Source of the DNA: Thermogemmatispora tikiterensis
Lineage (GTDB): Bacteria; Chloroflexota; Ktedonobacteria; Ktedonobacterales; Ktedonobacteraceae
Assembly (NCBI RefSeq): GCF_003268475.1
Contig: NZ_MCIF01000002.1
Location: 4,817,661-4,881,660, forward strand
Direction: 5' to 3'
DNA length: 64,000 bases
Shown here: positions 8,158 to 17,230 of the stretch, in pieces
Position numbering within the stretch: the first letter of the stretch is position 1
How the letters are laid out: each line of letters starts with the position of its first letter
Notes under the pieces: generated by a model
What the model was told of the DNA's origin: nothing
The model's input: only the letters and a program-made list of their open reading frames with translations
The model's database searches: none
Position numbers and translations under genes: made by a program

Positions 8158-8520
8158 ATGTCAGAGCAGAGTGAGAGCGCCGCGCTCGTCGACACCACCG
8201 GCCAGCCATCTTCCCAGGATGCCGCGACCTCCTCTCTCGATCCGCGCTTCTGCGCCCGCTGTATTTGTGGCCGCCTGACGGAGCATCGCTACGGCCTGCG
8301 CATGCCCGCCCGGCTGGCCCAGGAGCTGCGCGACTACGTGGCCCGCGAGTATTGCTATTTGCCGGAAAAATGGCAGTTGCGCATCGCCAGCGATCTCTGT
8401 CTGCACAAGGTGCTCGAATATGCATCGATCACCTTCGCCGCCTGCTGTGCTCCCTGCGCGGAGCGCATCCATCAGCGCGACTACCCGCAGCTCGACGGCG
8501 AGCCGTGGTGCATTCTCTGA
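8158..8520 (+). CDS. hypothetical cysteine-rich protein
   Basis: A 120-residue protein from ATG 8158, with AAGGAG 11 bases upstream. Residues 1-30 are a polar low-complexity lead. The rest holds two cysteine clusters, FCARCICG (about 32-40) and ACCAPCAERI (about 98-108), which could form a zinc site, and a helical middle (MPARLAQELRDYVAREYCYLPEKWQL). No family recognised. The DNA after its stop (8521-8545) repeats GAGGAAGC. Confidence 0.55.
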   Translation: MSEQSESAALVDTTGQPSSQDAATSSLDPRFCARCICGRLTEHRYGLRMPARLAQELRDYVAREYCYLPEKWQLRIASDLCLHKVLEYASITFAACCAPCAERIHQRDYPQLDGEPWCIL

Positions 8521-9088
8521 GCGAGGAAGCGAGGAAGCGAGGAAGGCGCAGTTGAGCGTGACGTGACCGGACGAGTCCGGGCGCCCCGGCTCATATCAGG
8601 CGAGGTCTGGTCATACCTCGCTGCGCCTCGTGCGCATACACAAGCTGTGAGCGGTTCTTTTACCAGATACCTCTCTCCTGTTTCAGTGTTTTGCCCTTCT
8701 TTGTAGCGCCCTCTTCTGATCCGGGCGCGGCGACAGGTGCCGGGTTGGCGTCGTAACCCCCTTCACGACGCCCTCCCGGGCCTGTCGCTGTGTCCTTTTT
8801 GGAAGGCCCGCTTCTTCCTCCTGGCCCGTCATCGTCACTCCCCTCTCTGGCTGGCTGGCTTCCGGTTGGTTATGGGGTGGGTGGTAGCAGCGCGTGAGGC
8901 CGCGCCGGGCCTGAGAGCGTTCTCGCTTGACAGGGCGAAGGTGCCTCTGTTACCCTTTCCTGTAGAGCGCGCACGATGGCGGGTGATCTGCCGGCCAGCG
9001 TTGAGCGCGCGTCTGCGCCTGGACAGGGGCGAGGCTCCGCGTCCAGCGCAGGGAGTAGCTGCCGCTTAACCAACGAAAGAGGAGCGTA
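8521..9088. other. 568-base interval with a promoter for the GTPase gene
   Basis: No supported gene. The 110-residue frame at 8737-9069 has no ribosome site and atypical composition. The only clear element is the promoter at 8927-8956. Confidence 0.4.
8927..8956 (+). promoter_or_regulatory. promoter of the G3E GTPase gene
   Basis: TTGACA at 8927-8932, an 18-base spacer and TACCCT at 8951-8956, about 130 bases before the GTG start. The -35 is perfect and the -10 is weak. No Zur or other metal-regulator box was recognised next to it. Confidence 0.45.
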
Positions 9089-10393
9089 GTGCTGCAAACC
9101 AGGCCCAAGCTGATCATCGCCGGTGGCTTTCTGGGGGCGGGCAAGACCACCCTGCTGCTCCAGGCTGCCGCCATCCTGCGTCAGCGCGGCCTGCGCATCG
9201 CCCTGATCACCAACGACCAGGGGCGCGAACTCGTCGACACCGCCCTGGCCGCCGCCGCTCTCGCTCCCGACGCAAGCGAAAGCGGAGCCGCCGCCACCTG
9301 GCCGGGCGAGGCCGTCGCCGAGGTCACCGCGGGCTGTTTCTGCTGCCGTTTCAGCGACCTGTTAGAAGCCATCACCGACCTGGAGAGGCGCCTTGAGCCG
9401 CACGTTATTCTGGCCGAGCCGGTTGGGAGCTGCACCGACCTGCAGGCCACCGTCATCCTGCCCCTCCTACACCTCTACCGCGAGCGTTACCGTCCAGCCT
9501 GTCTGAGCATCGTCGTCGATGGTCCGCGCCTCTCCCACCTGATCCGGCATGGCGACCTGAGCCTGCTCAACGACGATGTCGCCTATCTCTTTGCGCGCCA
9601 GATCGAAGAGGGGGACCTGCTCCTGATCAACAAAAGCGACCTGCTCGGCAGCGACGAGCAGCTCTTTTTGTGCAACTGGCTGCGGGCCTATTGTCCCGGG
9701 GTGCCGGTCCTCTCCATGACGGCGCGCCGGCGCGAGAGCGTCGCCCTCTGGCTTGATAATCTGCTGCAGGACGTCAACGCGGCCAGCATCAGCGAGGCCG
9801 AAGCCCATCGCCTAGACGACCTCGACTACGCGCGCTATGCGCGAGCTGAGGCGCGTCTGGGCTGGCTCAACGCCCGCGGTCGTCTGCAGCCCTCTCGTCC
9901 GATCGGGGCCATCGATGGCGAGGCGGGCCAGGTGCTGGCCTGGGCCGCGGCCCTGCTCAGCCAGCTTCAGGAGCGGCTGGCGCGCGCCGGGCTGGCTATC
10001 GCTCATATCAATCTGCTGGTAGCCCCGCAGGCCCTGCGGCACCTCCTCAGCGAGGAACCGGACGAGCGCCAGCTCTCGGGTGCCGCGGCGGACAGCGAGC
10101 AGGGGCCGCTCCACGAGCGGCTGATCAAAGCCAGCCTCTGCGGTCCCAAGCCGGCGGCCATCAGTTGGGACGCGCGCAGCGTCCATCTGCCGCCCGAAGA
10201 GGCCATCTGGCTGCTCAACGCGCGCGTCGACTGTGCGCCCGCCGTTCTCGAAAAGCACGTGCGCGCCGTCCTGGAGGCGGCTCCTGCTGGACTGCGGGCC
10301 GAAATTGAGGAGCTGAGCGCCTTCCAGCCGGCGCCGCCCCAGCCGCACTACCGTTTTGGGCCGGGCGCCAGCCAGCATAGAGCTGGACCCTGA
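9089..10393 (+). CDS. G3E-family (CobW/YjiA/COG0523) GTPase, metallochaperone-like
   Basis: A 434-residue protein from GTG 9089 with AGAGGAG upstream. Walker A is GGFLGAGKTT (K19). The family's metal-binding CxCC motif is present as GCFCC (C83, C85, C86). A Walker B-like segment (VILAEPVGSC) and the guanine-recognition NKSD (LLINKSDLL) follow. G3E GTPases deliver metals (Zn, Co, Ni) to client proteins. The C-terminal 200 residues do not resemble the usual CobW_C domain, so the client may be unusual. It is longer than typical members (about 320-400). Neighbouring genes do not identify a metal. Confidence 0.88.
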   Translation: MLQTRPKLIIAGGFLGAGKTTLLLQAAAILRQRGLRIALITNDQGRELVDTALAAAALAPDASESGAAATWPGEAVAEVTAGCFCCRFSDLLEAITDLERRLEPHVILAEPVGSCTDLQATVILPLLHLYRERYRPACLSIVVDGPRLSHLIRHGDLSLLNDDVAYLFARQIEEGDLLLINKSDLLGSDEQLFLCNWLRAYCPGVPVLSMTARRRESVALWLDNLLQDVNAASISEAEAHRLDDLDYARYARAEARLGWLNARGRLQPSRPIGAIDGEAGQVLAWAAALLSQLQERLARAGLAIAHINLLVAPQALRHLLSEEPDERQLSGAAADSEQGPLHERLIKASLCGPKPAAISWDARSVHLPPEEAIWLLNARVDCAPAVLEKHVRAVLEAAPAGLRAEIEELSAFQPAPPQPHYRFGPGASQHRAGP

Positions 10394-10599
10394 CCTGACC
10401 CGGCAGAGGCAGATCGCTGGCCTGGCGACCCAACCGGCGCCCAACGGCAGCCCAACGCAACCCAACCCACCGGGGCCGTTGTCAGTCGGCAGCGCCCGCA
10501 GGCCGAACCGCGCCGGGCGCGCGCTCCAGCGGCCACCGGTCCCAGACGTGTCACAGTCAGCCCCACAGGAGCAAGACACAGGAGCAAACGGACGGAGCC

Positions 10600-13500
10600 A
10601 TGAAAGTAGCTCGCACGCGAAGCAGGCGGGGCGTGGCCCCGCTCTCCGGCATCCCCCTGGGAGGGCTGGGCACCGGCAGCATCGAGATCCGCGCTGATGG
10701 CGCCCTGCACGAATGGCAGATCTTCAATAATCCGCCCTGGAGTGGGCGCGGCGCCCCCTGGAGTCCGCCGATCACCTCGCCCGTGCGGCCCGGCGACACC
10801 CTCTTCGCCATCCGTGCCCGACGCAAGCGCTCCCCGGCTGAGGGCCAGGCGGCAGAGCCGGCAGTGGTGCGCATCCTGCGCGAGCGCAGCGAGAGCGAAG
10901 CGCGCTTCACCTACACCCTGTCATATGTCGAAAGCGTCCAGGAGATCCACTTCAGTGGCGAATTCCCCTTTGCCTGGCTGGACTATCGCGACCCGGCCCT
11001 GCCGCTGGCCGTCAGCCTCGAAGCCTGGTCGAGCTTCGTGCCGGGGGATGTCAAGCATTCGGCCTTGCCGGCGGCCTTCTTCACCTTCCACCTCAGCAAT
11101 CCCAGTCCCACAGCCATCGAGGTCTCTCTGCTCGGCCTCCTCCCGCAGGTCTTTAGCCTGGAGGCTCTCAGCGGCGGCCACGGCCAGCCCCAGACGCGCC
11201 GCGAGCGGGCGCCCGGGCTGAGCGCCCTCGTCTTCAGCGCTGCCGGGCTGCCCGCCGACCATCCGCTGGCGCGCGGCTCGCTCGTCTTCGCCCTGCTAGA
11301 GGACGGGGCCGAGCTGGTGGCCGAGCTGCGCGACGTCGGCGACCTCAATGCCTGGCAGAGCTGGGCCGGTGGCGGCCAGTTTGTCCCTGATCCGGTGGGC
11401 GGCGACCCCCTGCGCGCCCTGCTCGAGCGCATCGTCCGCGAAGGACTCGACCCGGCCAGCGCCTACGGGCAACTGCCCAGCCTGCTGCGCGGCATGGTCG
11501 ACAGTGCTCTCGTCCCCGACCGGCGAGAGCTGCAGGAGCGCATCGCCGCCGATCCCATCCGCTATCAAGATACGCGCTGGCGCTGGGCCTTACTGCTCGA
11601 ACTCAACCTGACGCCCGAAGAGCGCGCCCAGTACGAGCAGGAGCGCCAGGCGCGGCCCGAGCTGCAGCGCGACCCCGTCCAGGCCAGCGCCCGCCTCAGC
11701 GAGTTGGGGGCCCTGGCGCGCCTTCTCGGCGAGCAGGCCCCGAAGCTCTTCAACGCCCGTGCCAGTCGCCGCACCCACGGCGTCATCAGCAGCCCGGTGC
11801 TGGAGCTGGCCCCCTGGAGCGAGCGCGATCTGACCTTTATCCTGACCTGGTACTTTCCCAACCACCGCGGCGAGAACGTCGGCGACGACCTCGGCCATCG
11901 CTACGAAACCTGGTTCAGCGACGCCCTCGATGTCGCCCGCTACGTCGCCGAGGCCCGAGCGGCCCTCTACACCCGCACGCGCGCCTTCCACGATCTGCAG
12001 TACGGCGCCTCCGTCCCCGACTGGCTGGCCGACGCCATCAACGCCCAGCTCACCACCCTGGTCAAATCCTCCTGGCTGGTGCGCGACGGGCGCTTCGGCA
12101 TCTGGGAGGGCCTGGGCTGCTGCGGCCTGCAGACCCTCGACGTCTCGTACTACGGCTCCCACGCCGTGGCCCTCCTTTTCCCCGAGCTGGAGGAGCGCCA
12201 GCTCCAGATGACCGCCGACTTCCAGCTTACGCCCGACTCGCCGCGCTACGACGACTATTTCTTAGCCTTCGCCCCTAACCGTGAGCGCGTCTGGCAGCGC
12301 ATCGAGCGCGAACCGGAGCTGGCCCGTGATCCCCAGCGCCGCCAGGCCCTCTATCGCGCAGTGGCCGCCGAAACCGGCCTGGATGCCAGCGGGCGCATCC
12401 CGCACCTCTTCCCTGGCAGCTTCGCCGTCGTCGACGCCTACCACATGGTCGACCTGATGCCCAAGTTCGCCCTGCAGGTCTGGCGCGACTACCTGTGGAC
12501 GGCGAACCGCCCGGCCCTGGAACGGCTCTGGCCGGCGGTCAAGGCGGCGATGGAGCACGCCCGCCGCATCGACGAATTCAAGGTCGGCCTGCCCTACCAC
12601 TACGACCACGCCCCCTCGGAGACGGCCATCTCCTCCCAGACGTACGATACCTGGGACTTCATCGGCTACTCGGCCTACGTCTCGTCAATCTGGCTGGCGG
12701 CCCTCAAGGCCAGCGCCCAGATGGCCCGCCTGCTCGGTGACGAGGACTACGCCCGCGACCTGGAGCGCCAGTTTGCCGAGAGCCAGGCCAGCATGGAGCG
12801 CCTGCTCTGGAACGGGGAGTATTACAACCTGTGGGTCGATCCGCGCAGCGGACGGCGCAACGAGTCCTGTATGGCCGATCAGCTCAGCGGCCAGCTCTAT
12901 GCCACCCTGCTCGGCCTGGGGGATATTCTGCCACGTGAGCACATCCTGTCGGCCCTGCGCGCCATCTATCGCTACAACTTTGTGCCCGGGCGCGGCCTGG
13001 TCAACGGCATGCTCCCAGCCGGCAGGCGCGCCGACCGGCCCGATCACTGGACCCTCGGCGACCCGCGCCATCAGGCCGAGACCGTCTGGTCGGGGACCGA
13101 ATACGCCGTCGCCGTCCAGATGCTGCTCGAGGGCCTCGTCAGCGAAGGATTGAGCGTGATCCACGAGGTGTACACGCGCTACGAGCGCGCCGGCCAGACC
13201 TGGGACCATCAAGAGTGCGGCGGCCACTACTATCGAGCGCTGAGCATCTGGCTGGCCTGGCCGGCCCTCGGCGGCCTCAGCTACGATGCCCCGCGCCAGG
13301 CCCTGAGCCTGCAGCCGCGCCTGCAGCCCGCCGACGGCCACTGGCGGCAGCCGCTGGTCTTGCCCGGCGCCTGGGGCAACATCGAGTACCGCGCCGGTGA
13401 AGGGCGCCTCCTGCTCCACATCCAGGAGGGGCAGCTCAGCCTGCGCCGGCTGACCCTGCCCGCCGAGGCCGCCACGCCGCGTCAGGCCCCGGGCGAACAG

Positions 13501-13611
13501 GCCGTCTGGCTGGCCGCTGTCCCTATCGCAGGCCGCCGCGAAGGAGCGAACTGGCACTTCGATGAGCCGCTCCTCATCGAAGCCGGCCAGACCCTGGAGG
13601 TGCGCCTCTAG
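10600..13611 (+). CDS. GH116 glycoside hydrolase (beta-glucosidase type)
   Basis: A 1003-residue protein. The N-terminal GH116 beta-sandwich opens with the signature GIPLGGLGTGSIEIRADG. The (alpha/alpha)6 catalytic domain includes WEGLGCCGLQTLDVSYYGSHA, with the probable nucleophile E503, and SQTYDTWDFIGYSAYVSSIW, with the probable acid/base D683, matching the two catalytic blocks of GBA2 and TxGH116. There is no signal peptide, so it acts in the cytoplasm on imported oligosaccharides, probably removing beta-glucose (beta-xylose is possible for this family). It leads the hydrolase cluster and is followed after 100 bases by the GH29 gene on the same strand. Confidence 0.9.
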   Translation: MKVARTRSRRGVAPLSGIPLGGLGTGSIEIRADGALHEWQIFNNPPWSGRGAPWSPPITSPVRPGDTLFAIRARRKRSPAEGQAAEPAVVRILRERSESEARFTYTLSYVESVQEIHFSGEFPFAWLDYRDPALPLAVSLEAWSSFVPGDVKHSALPAAFFTFHLSNPSPTAIEVSLLGLLPQVFSLEALSGGHGQPQTRRERAPGLSALVFSAAGLPADHPLARGSLVFALLEDGAELVAELRDVGDLNAWQSWAGGGQFVPDPVGGDPLRALLERIVREGLDPASAYGQLPSLLRGMVDSALVPDRRELQERIAADPIRYQDTRWRWALLLELNLTPEERAQYEQERQARPELQRDPVQASARLSELGALARLLGEQAPKLFNARASRRTHGVISSPVLELAPWSERDLTFILTWYFPNHRGENVGDDLGHRYETWFSDALDVARYVAEARAALYTRTRAFHDLQYGASVPDWLADAINAQLTTLVKSSWLVRDGRFGIWEGLGCCGLQTLDVSYYGSHAVALLFPELEERQLQMTADFQLTPDSPRYDDYFLAFAPNRERVWQRIEREPELARDPQRRQALYRAVAAETGLDASGRIPHLFPGSFAVVDAYHMVDLMPKFALQVWRDYLWTANRPALERLWPAVKAAMEHARRIDEFKVGLPYHYDHAPSETAISSQTYDTWDFIGYSAYVSSIWLAALKASAQMARLLGDEDYARDLERQFAESQASMERLLWNGEYYNLWVDPRSGRRNESCMADQLSGQLYATLLGLGDILPREHILSALRAIYRYNFVPGRGLVNGMLPAGRRADRPDHWTLGDPRHQAETVWSGTEYAVAVQMLLEGLVSEGLSVIHEVYTRYERAGQTWDHQECGGHYYRALSIWLAWPALGGLSYDAPRQALSLQPRLQPADGHWRQPLVLPGAWGNIEYRAGEGRLLLHIQEGQLSLRRLTLPAEAATPRQAPGEQAVWLAAVPIAGRREGANWHFDEPLLIEAGQTLEVRL

Positions 13612-13673
13612 CCGGCCCGGCCTGGCCCACCCGGCTCGCCGACAATCGGCAGGCCCAGCAACAAAAGAAGCAG

Positions 13674-13694
13674 CAACGGAACGGAACGGAACGG
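13674..13694 (+). repeat. AACGG pentanucleotide repeat next to a ribosome site
   Basis: About four copies of AACGG directly precede AAAGGAGGAG (13695-13704), the Shine-Dalgarno of the GH29 gene. Confidence 0.7.
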
Positions 13695-13711
13695 AAAGGA
13701 GGAGCCTCTCC

Positions 13712-15169
13712 GTGCAGCCGCAAGAGCGGTATGAGCAGCAGGAAGCGCTCAGCGAGATCGAGCGCCTGGCCGCTGCCGGGCCATTTCTCCCCGACTGGCA
13801 ATCGCTGCGCGCTTACCGCGTGCCGGCCTGGTACGCCGCCGCGCGCTTCGGCATCTTCATCCATTGGGGCGTCTACGCCGTCCCGGCCTACGACAACGAA
13901 TGGTACCCGCGCAACATGTACCTGCCCGCCACGCCGGCCCACCGTCACCATCTGGCCACCTACGGCCCGCCGGAGCACTTCGGCTACAAAGACTTCATCC
14001 CCCGCTTCCGGGCCGAGCGCTTCGATCCCGCCGCCTGGGCCGCCCTCTGCAAAGAAGCTGGCGCCCGCTTCGTCGTCCCCGTCGCCGAGCATCATGACGG
14101 CTTCGCCATGTACCGCTGCTCCTTCTCGCGCTGGAACGCCGTCGACATGGGGCCGCGGCGCGACATCCTGGGCGAACTGGCCGCCGCCGTGCGGGCTGCC
14201 GGCCTCACCTTCGGCCTCTCCTCGCACCGCGCCGAGCACTGGTGGTTCTTCAACGGCGGCAGAACCATCCCCAGCGACGTCCAGGACCCCCAGTACGCCG
14301 ACCTCTACGGACCCGCGCGGCCCGACGATGAGCCGCCCGACGGCGCCTTTCTCGACGACTGGCTGGCCCGGCTCTACGAGCTAGTCGAACGCTACCGGCC
14401 CGCCCTCATCTACTTCGACTGGTGGATCTCACGGCCCGTCTTCCGCCCCTACCTGGCCCGCTTCGCCGCCTACTACTACAACCGCGCCGCCCACTGGGGG
14501 CAGGAAGTCGTCATCACCTACAAAGAAGGCGCCTTTGACGAAGCCAGCGCCGTCGAAGACATCGAACGCGGACGCCGTCCCGCTATCAGCCCACGCATCT
14601 GGCAGGCCGACACCAGCGTCGCCCGCAACTCCTGGGGCTACACCACCGCCCAGGACTACAAGCCCTTCGGCGCCCTGCTCGACGACCTCATCGACACCGT
14701 CAGCAAGAATGGCGTCTTCCTGCTCAACATCGGCCCGCGCCCCGACGGCAGCATTCCCGAGCCAGAGATTGACCTGCTGCGTCGCCTGGGGCGCTGGCTG
14801 GCCATCAACGGCGAAGCCATCTACGACAGCCAGCCCTGGCACCTCCACGGCGAAGGCCCCACCGCCAGCGCCGCCGGCGCCTTCAGCGAAGGGCAGCAGG
14901 CCGCCTTTACCGGGCAAGACCTGCGCTTCACCCGCCGCGGCCAGATCCTCTACGTGCTACTGCCCGTCTGGCCGCAGGAGGGCCGAATCAGCATCCAGGC
15001 CCTGGCCGCCGCCAGCCCTCACTACCCGCAGGAGGTCGGCGCCGTCCACCTGCTCGGCGGCGACGCCCCCCTGCCCTGGCAGCGCGACGACCAGGGCCTG
15101 CACATCACGCTACCCACCACCCCGCCAGGCGAGCGCGGCGGCGTCCTCAAGATCCTGCCCGCCGGCTAG
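13712..15169 (+). CDS. GH29 alpha-L-fucosidase
   Basis: 485 residues from GTG 13712, which has a near-perfect AAAGGAGGAG seven bases upstream; the longer open frame from 13562 overlaps the GH116 gene and is not used. The family hallmarks are WYAAARFGIFIHWGVYAVPAY, FDPAAWAALCKEAGARFVV, AEHHDGFAMY and the strand ending in the catalytic nucleophile, LIYFDWW (D236). The closing part of the barrel is NGVFLLNIGPRPDGSIP, also typical. No signal peptide. The enzyme removes terminal alpha-L-fucose. Its 3' end overlaps the convergent GH42 gene by 23 bases. Confidence 0.92.
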   Translation: MQPQERYEQQEALSEIERLAAAGPFLPDWQSLRAYRVPAWYAAARFGIFIHWGVYAVPAYDNEWYPRNMYLPATPAHRHHLATYGPPEHFGYKDFIPRFRAERFDPAAWAALCKEAGARFVVPVAEHHDGFAMYRCSFSRWNAVDMGPRRDILGELAAAVRAAGLTFGLSSHRAEHWWFFNGGRTIPSDVQDPQYADLYGPARPDDEPPDGAFLDDWLARLYELVERYRPALIYFDWWISRPVFRPYLARFAAYYYNRAAHWGQEVVITYKEGAFDEASAVEDIERGRRPAISPRIWQADTSVARNSWGYTTAQDYKPFGALLDDLIDTVSKNGVFLLNIGPRPDGSIPEPEIDLLRRLGRWLAINGEAIYDSQPWHLHGEGPTASAAGAFSEGQQAAFTGQDLRFTRRGQILYVLLPVWPQEGRISIQALAAASPHYPQEVGAVHLLGGDAPLPWQRDDQGLHITLPTTPPGERGGVLKILPAG

Positions 15170-17192
15170 ACTCAGAAGCGAGCGGCTCCGCCAGAATGGC
15201 CACTTCCTGCCCGGCCAGCGTCAGCGAGCCGCTCAGCGACCGCCCCGTCAGCAGCTCCTCAAACGTGCGCCCCGGCGGCAGCATCACCGTCGCCGGCGCG
15301 CGCCCATGATTGAGCACGAACACCAGGCGCTCGCGGGCCGTCTGACGCAGCGTCGCCTCCACGCCTGGCGGCGTCTCCAGCACCGGCGCGATCTCCAGCT
15401 CTCCCAGCAGCTCCCCGTAGAAGTGCTCCAGAAAGGCTGGCTCCGGCTCGCAGGCCAGATAGAACGCCTGGCCACGCCCCACGCGATGGCGCGTCAGGGC
15501 CGGGCGCCCGGCATAGAAATCCTCGCCGTAGCGCCCCAGCACCTCCGCCCCCTCGCTCTGGATCAGCGCACACAGATGGCCGCAGGCAAAGCTGCGCCCA
15601 TCGTTCAACACCAGGCGGTTCGTTCGTCCCGGCGGCAGCGCATCGATCTCCTCGTTCCAGATCCCCAGCAGATGGCGCAGCGGCCCCGGATAGCCATCCT
15701 CAAACGCCAGATCGCACTCATCCACCATCCCAGACAGATAGGTCGTCACCAGTGTTCCCCCATCCTGCACGAAGGCCGCCAGGCGCTCGGCCAGCCCCTC
15801 CTTAAGCAGATAGAGGAGGGGCGCCACCAGCAGGCGATAGCGCCCCAGCTCCGAATCGCTAAAGACCAGATCGAGCGCCACATTGCGCCGCCAGAACGGG
15901 GCATAATGGGCACGCAACGTCTCCAGATAGCGCTTCTCGCGCGTTGGGCCGCTGCAATCCTCCAGTGCCCACCAGTTTTCCCAATCGAAGAGCAGCCCCA
16001 CCTGAGCCGGCGTCACCCCGCCCAGCGTGCGCGCGCCCAGGCGCTCCAGCTCCTGGCCCAGCGCCCGCACCTCCGCAAAGACGCGCGTATCGCTGCGCCC
16101 ACTGTGCTCGATCACCGCCCCGTGCAGCTTTTCGATGCCGCCGCGACTGCGCCGCCACTGGAAGAACATCACCGACTCCGCCCCGTGGGCCAGCGCCTGA
16201 TAGCTCTGCAGACGCAGCTCCCCGGGCCGCTTCAACGTATTGTACGGCTGCCAGTTCTGGCTACTGGGCGACTGCTCCATCAGCAAGAACGGCTGCCCAT
16301 CGCGCAGACTGCGCATCAGATCGTGAGCCAGCGCAATATCGAGCGGCTCATCCTCAACGGAAGGATAGCAGTCCCAGGCCACCACATCCATCTCACGCGC
16401 CCAGAGGCGATAATCGAGGTCGCGATAGAAGCGCATCAGATTGGTCGTAATCGGCACATCGGGCGAGAACTGGCGGATCGCCTCGCGCTCCAGCTTAAAG
16501 CACTCCAGCAACATCTCATTCTGGAAGCGGCGGTAATCCAGCGTGAGCGCATGAATCGAACCCTCACCGTTGGCATAAGGAGGCTCAATCTGCGACCAAT
16601 CCGTATACGTATGGCTCCAGAAGCGCGTCCACCAGCGGCGATTGAGTTCATCGAGACTGCCATAGCGCCGACGCAGCCACTCGCGGAAAGCCGCCGCGCA
16701 CTGCTCGCAGTAGCAGGCCGGGGCATACTCATTGGAGACATGCCAGGCCACCAGCGCCGGATGTGCATGATAGCGCTCGGCCAGCTTCGCCGCCATCTGC
16801 GCGGCCAGGCGGCGATAGAGCGGCGACGTGGGGCAATAATTCACGCGCCAGCCGTGGTGGCGGCGGCGTCCCGTCGGATCGGCGCGCAACACCTCGGGAT
16901 AGCGCTGCGACAACCAGGCCGGCTGCGCCGCGCTCGGCGTCGCCAGACAGACCCGGCAGCCCGCCGCCGCCAGCTTATCGAGCACCTGATCGAGCCAGCC
17001 GAAGGTAAAGCGCTCCTCCGCCGGCTGCAGCGCCGTCCAGCTAAAGACGCCGACCGTCGCCACGCGAAAGCGGCACTCCTGCATCAGGCGCAGATCTTCA
17101 TCCCAGATCGCGCGCGGCCACTGCTCGGGATTATAGTCGCCACCGTACCAGATAAAAGGAGCACGCGGATTCAGCGGTGGAAAGGCCTCCAT
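15147..17192 (-). CDS. GH42 beta-galactosidase
   Basis: 681 residues from ATG 17192, with AGGAGGAG upstream. It begins IWYGGDYNPEQWPRAIWDED, the classical GH42 opening. Catalytic residues are visible: acid/base E155 in WHVSNEYAP and nucleophile E306 in LLMEQSPSSQNWQPYN. Cysteines in ACYCEQCAAAF correspond to the zinc-cluster region of many GH42 enzymes. A trimerisation, glutamine-amidotransferase-like domain (about 390-600) and a small beta domain follow. No signal peptide. It lies 38 bases after the GH31 gene on the same strand, so both are probably one transcript. Confidence 0.93.
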   Translation of the reverse strand: MEAFPPLNPRAPFIWYGGDYNPEQWPRAIWDEDLRLMQECRFRVATVGVFSWTALQPAEERFTFGWLDQVLDKLAAAGCRVCLATPSAAQPAWLSQRYPEVLRADPTGRRRHHGWRVNYCPTSPLYRRLAAQMAAKLAERYHAHPALVAWHVSNEYAPACYCEQCAAAFREWLRRRYGSLDELNRRWWTRFWSHTYTDWSQIEPPYANGEGSIHALTLDYRRFQNEMLLECFKLEREAIRQFSPDVPITTNLMRFYRDLDYRLWAREMDVVAWDCYPSVEDEPLDIALAHDLMRSLRDGQPFLLMEQSPSSQNWQPYNTLKRPGELRLQSYQALAHGAESVMFFQWRRSRGGIEKLHGAVIEHSGRSDTRVFAEVRALGQELERLGARTLGGVTPAQVGLLFDWENWWALEDCSGPTREKRYLETLRAHYAPFWRRNVALDLVFSDSELGRYRLLVAPLLYLLKEGLAERLAAFVQDGGTLVTTYLSGMVDECDLAFEDGYPGPLRHLLGIWNEEIDALPPGRTNRLVLNDGRSFACGHLCALIQSEGAEVLGRYGEDFYAGRPALTRHRVGRGQAFYLACEPEPAFLEHFYGELLGELEIAPVLETPPGVEATLRQTARERLVFVLNHGRAPATVMLPPGRTFEELLTGRSLSGSLTLAGQEVAILAEPLASESSRRAGS

Positions 17193-17230
17193 GCTTCTCC
17201 TCCTGGGTATGATGCCAGACAGGACGAATC

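Noticed and set aside
8737..9069. 110-residue plus-strand frame before the G3E GTPase gene
   Set aside because: No ribosome site, unusual composition, and it overlaps the TTGACA promoter of the GTPase gene.
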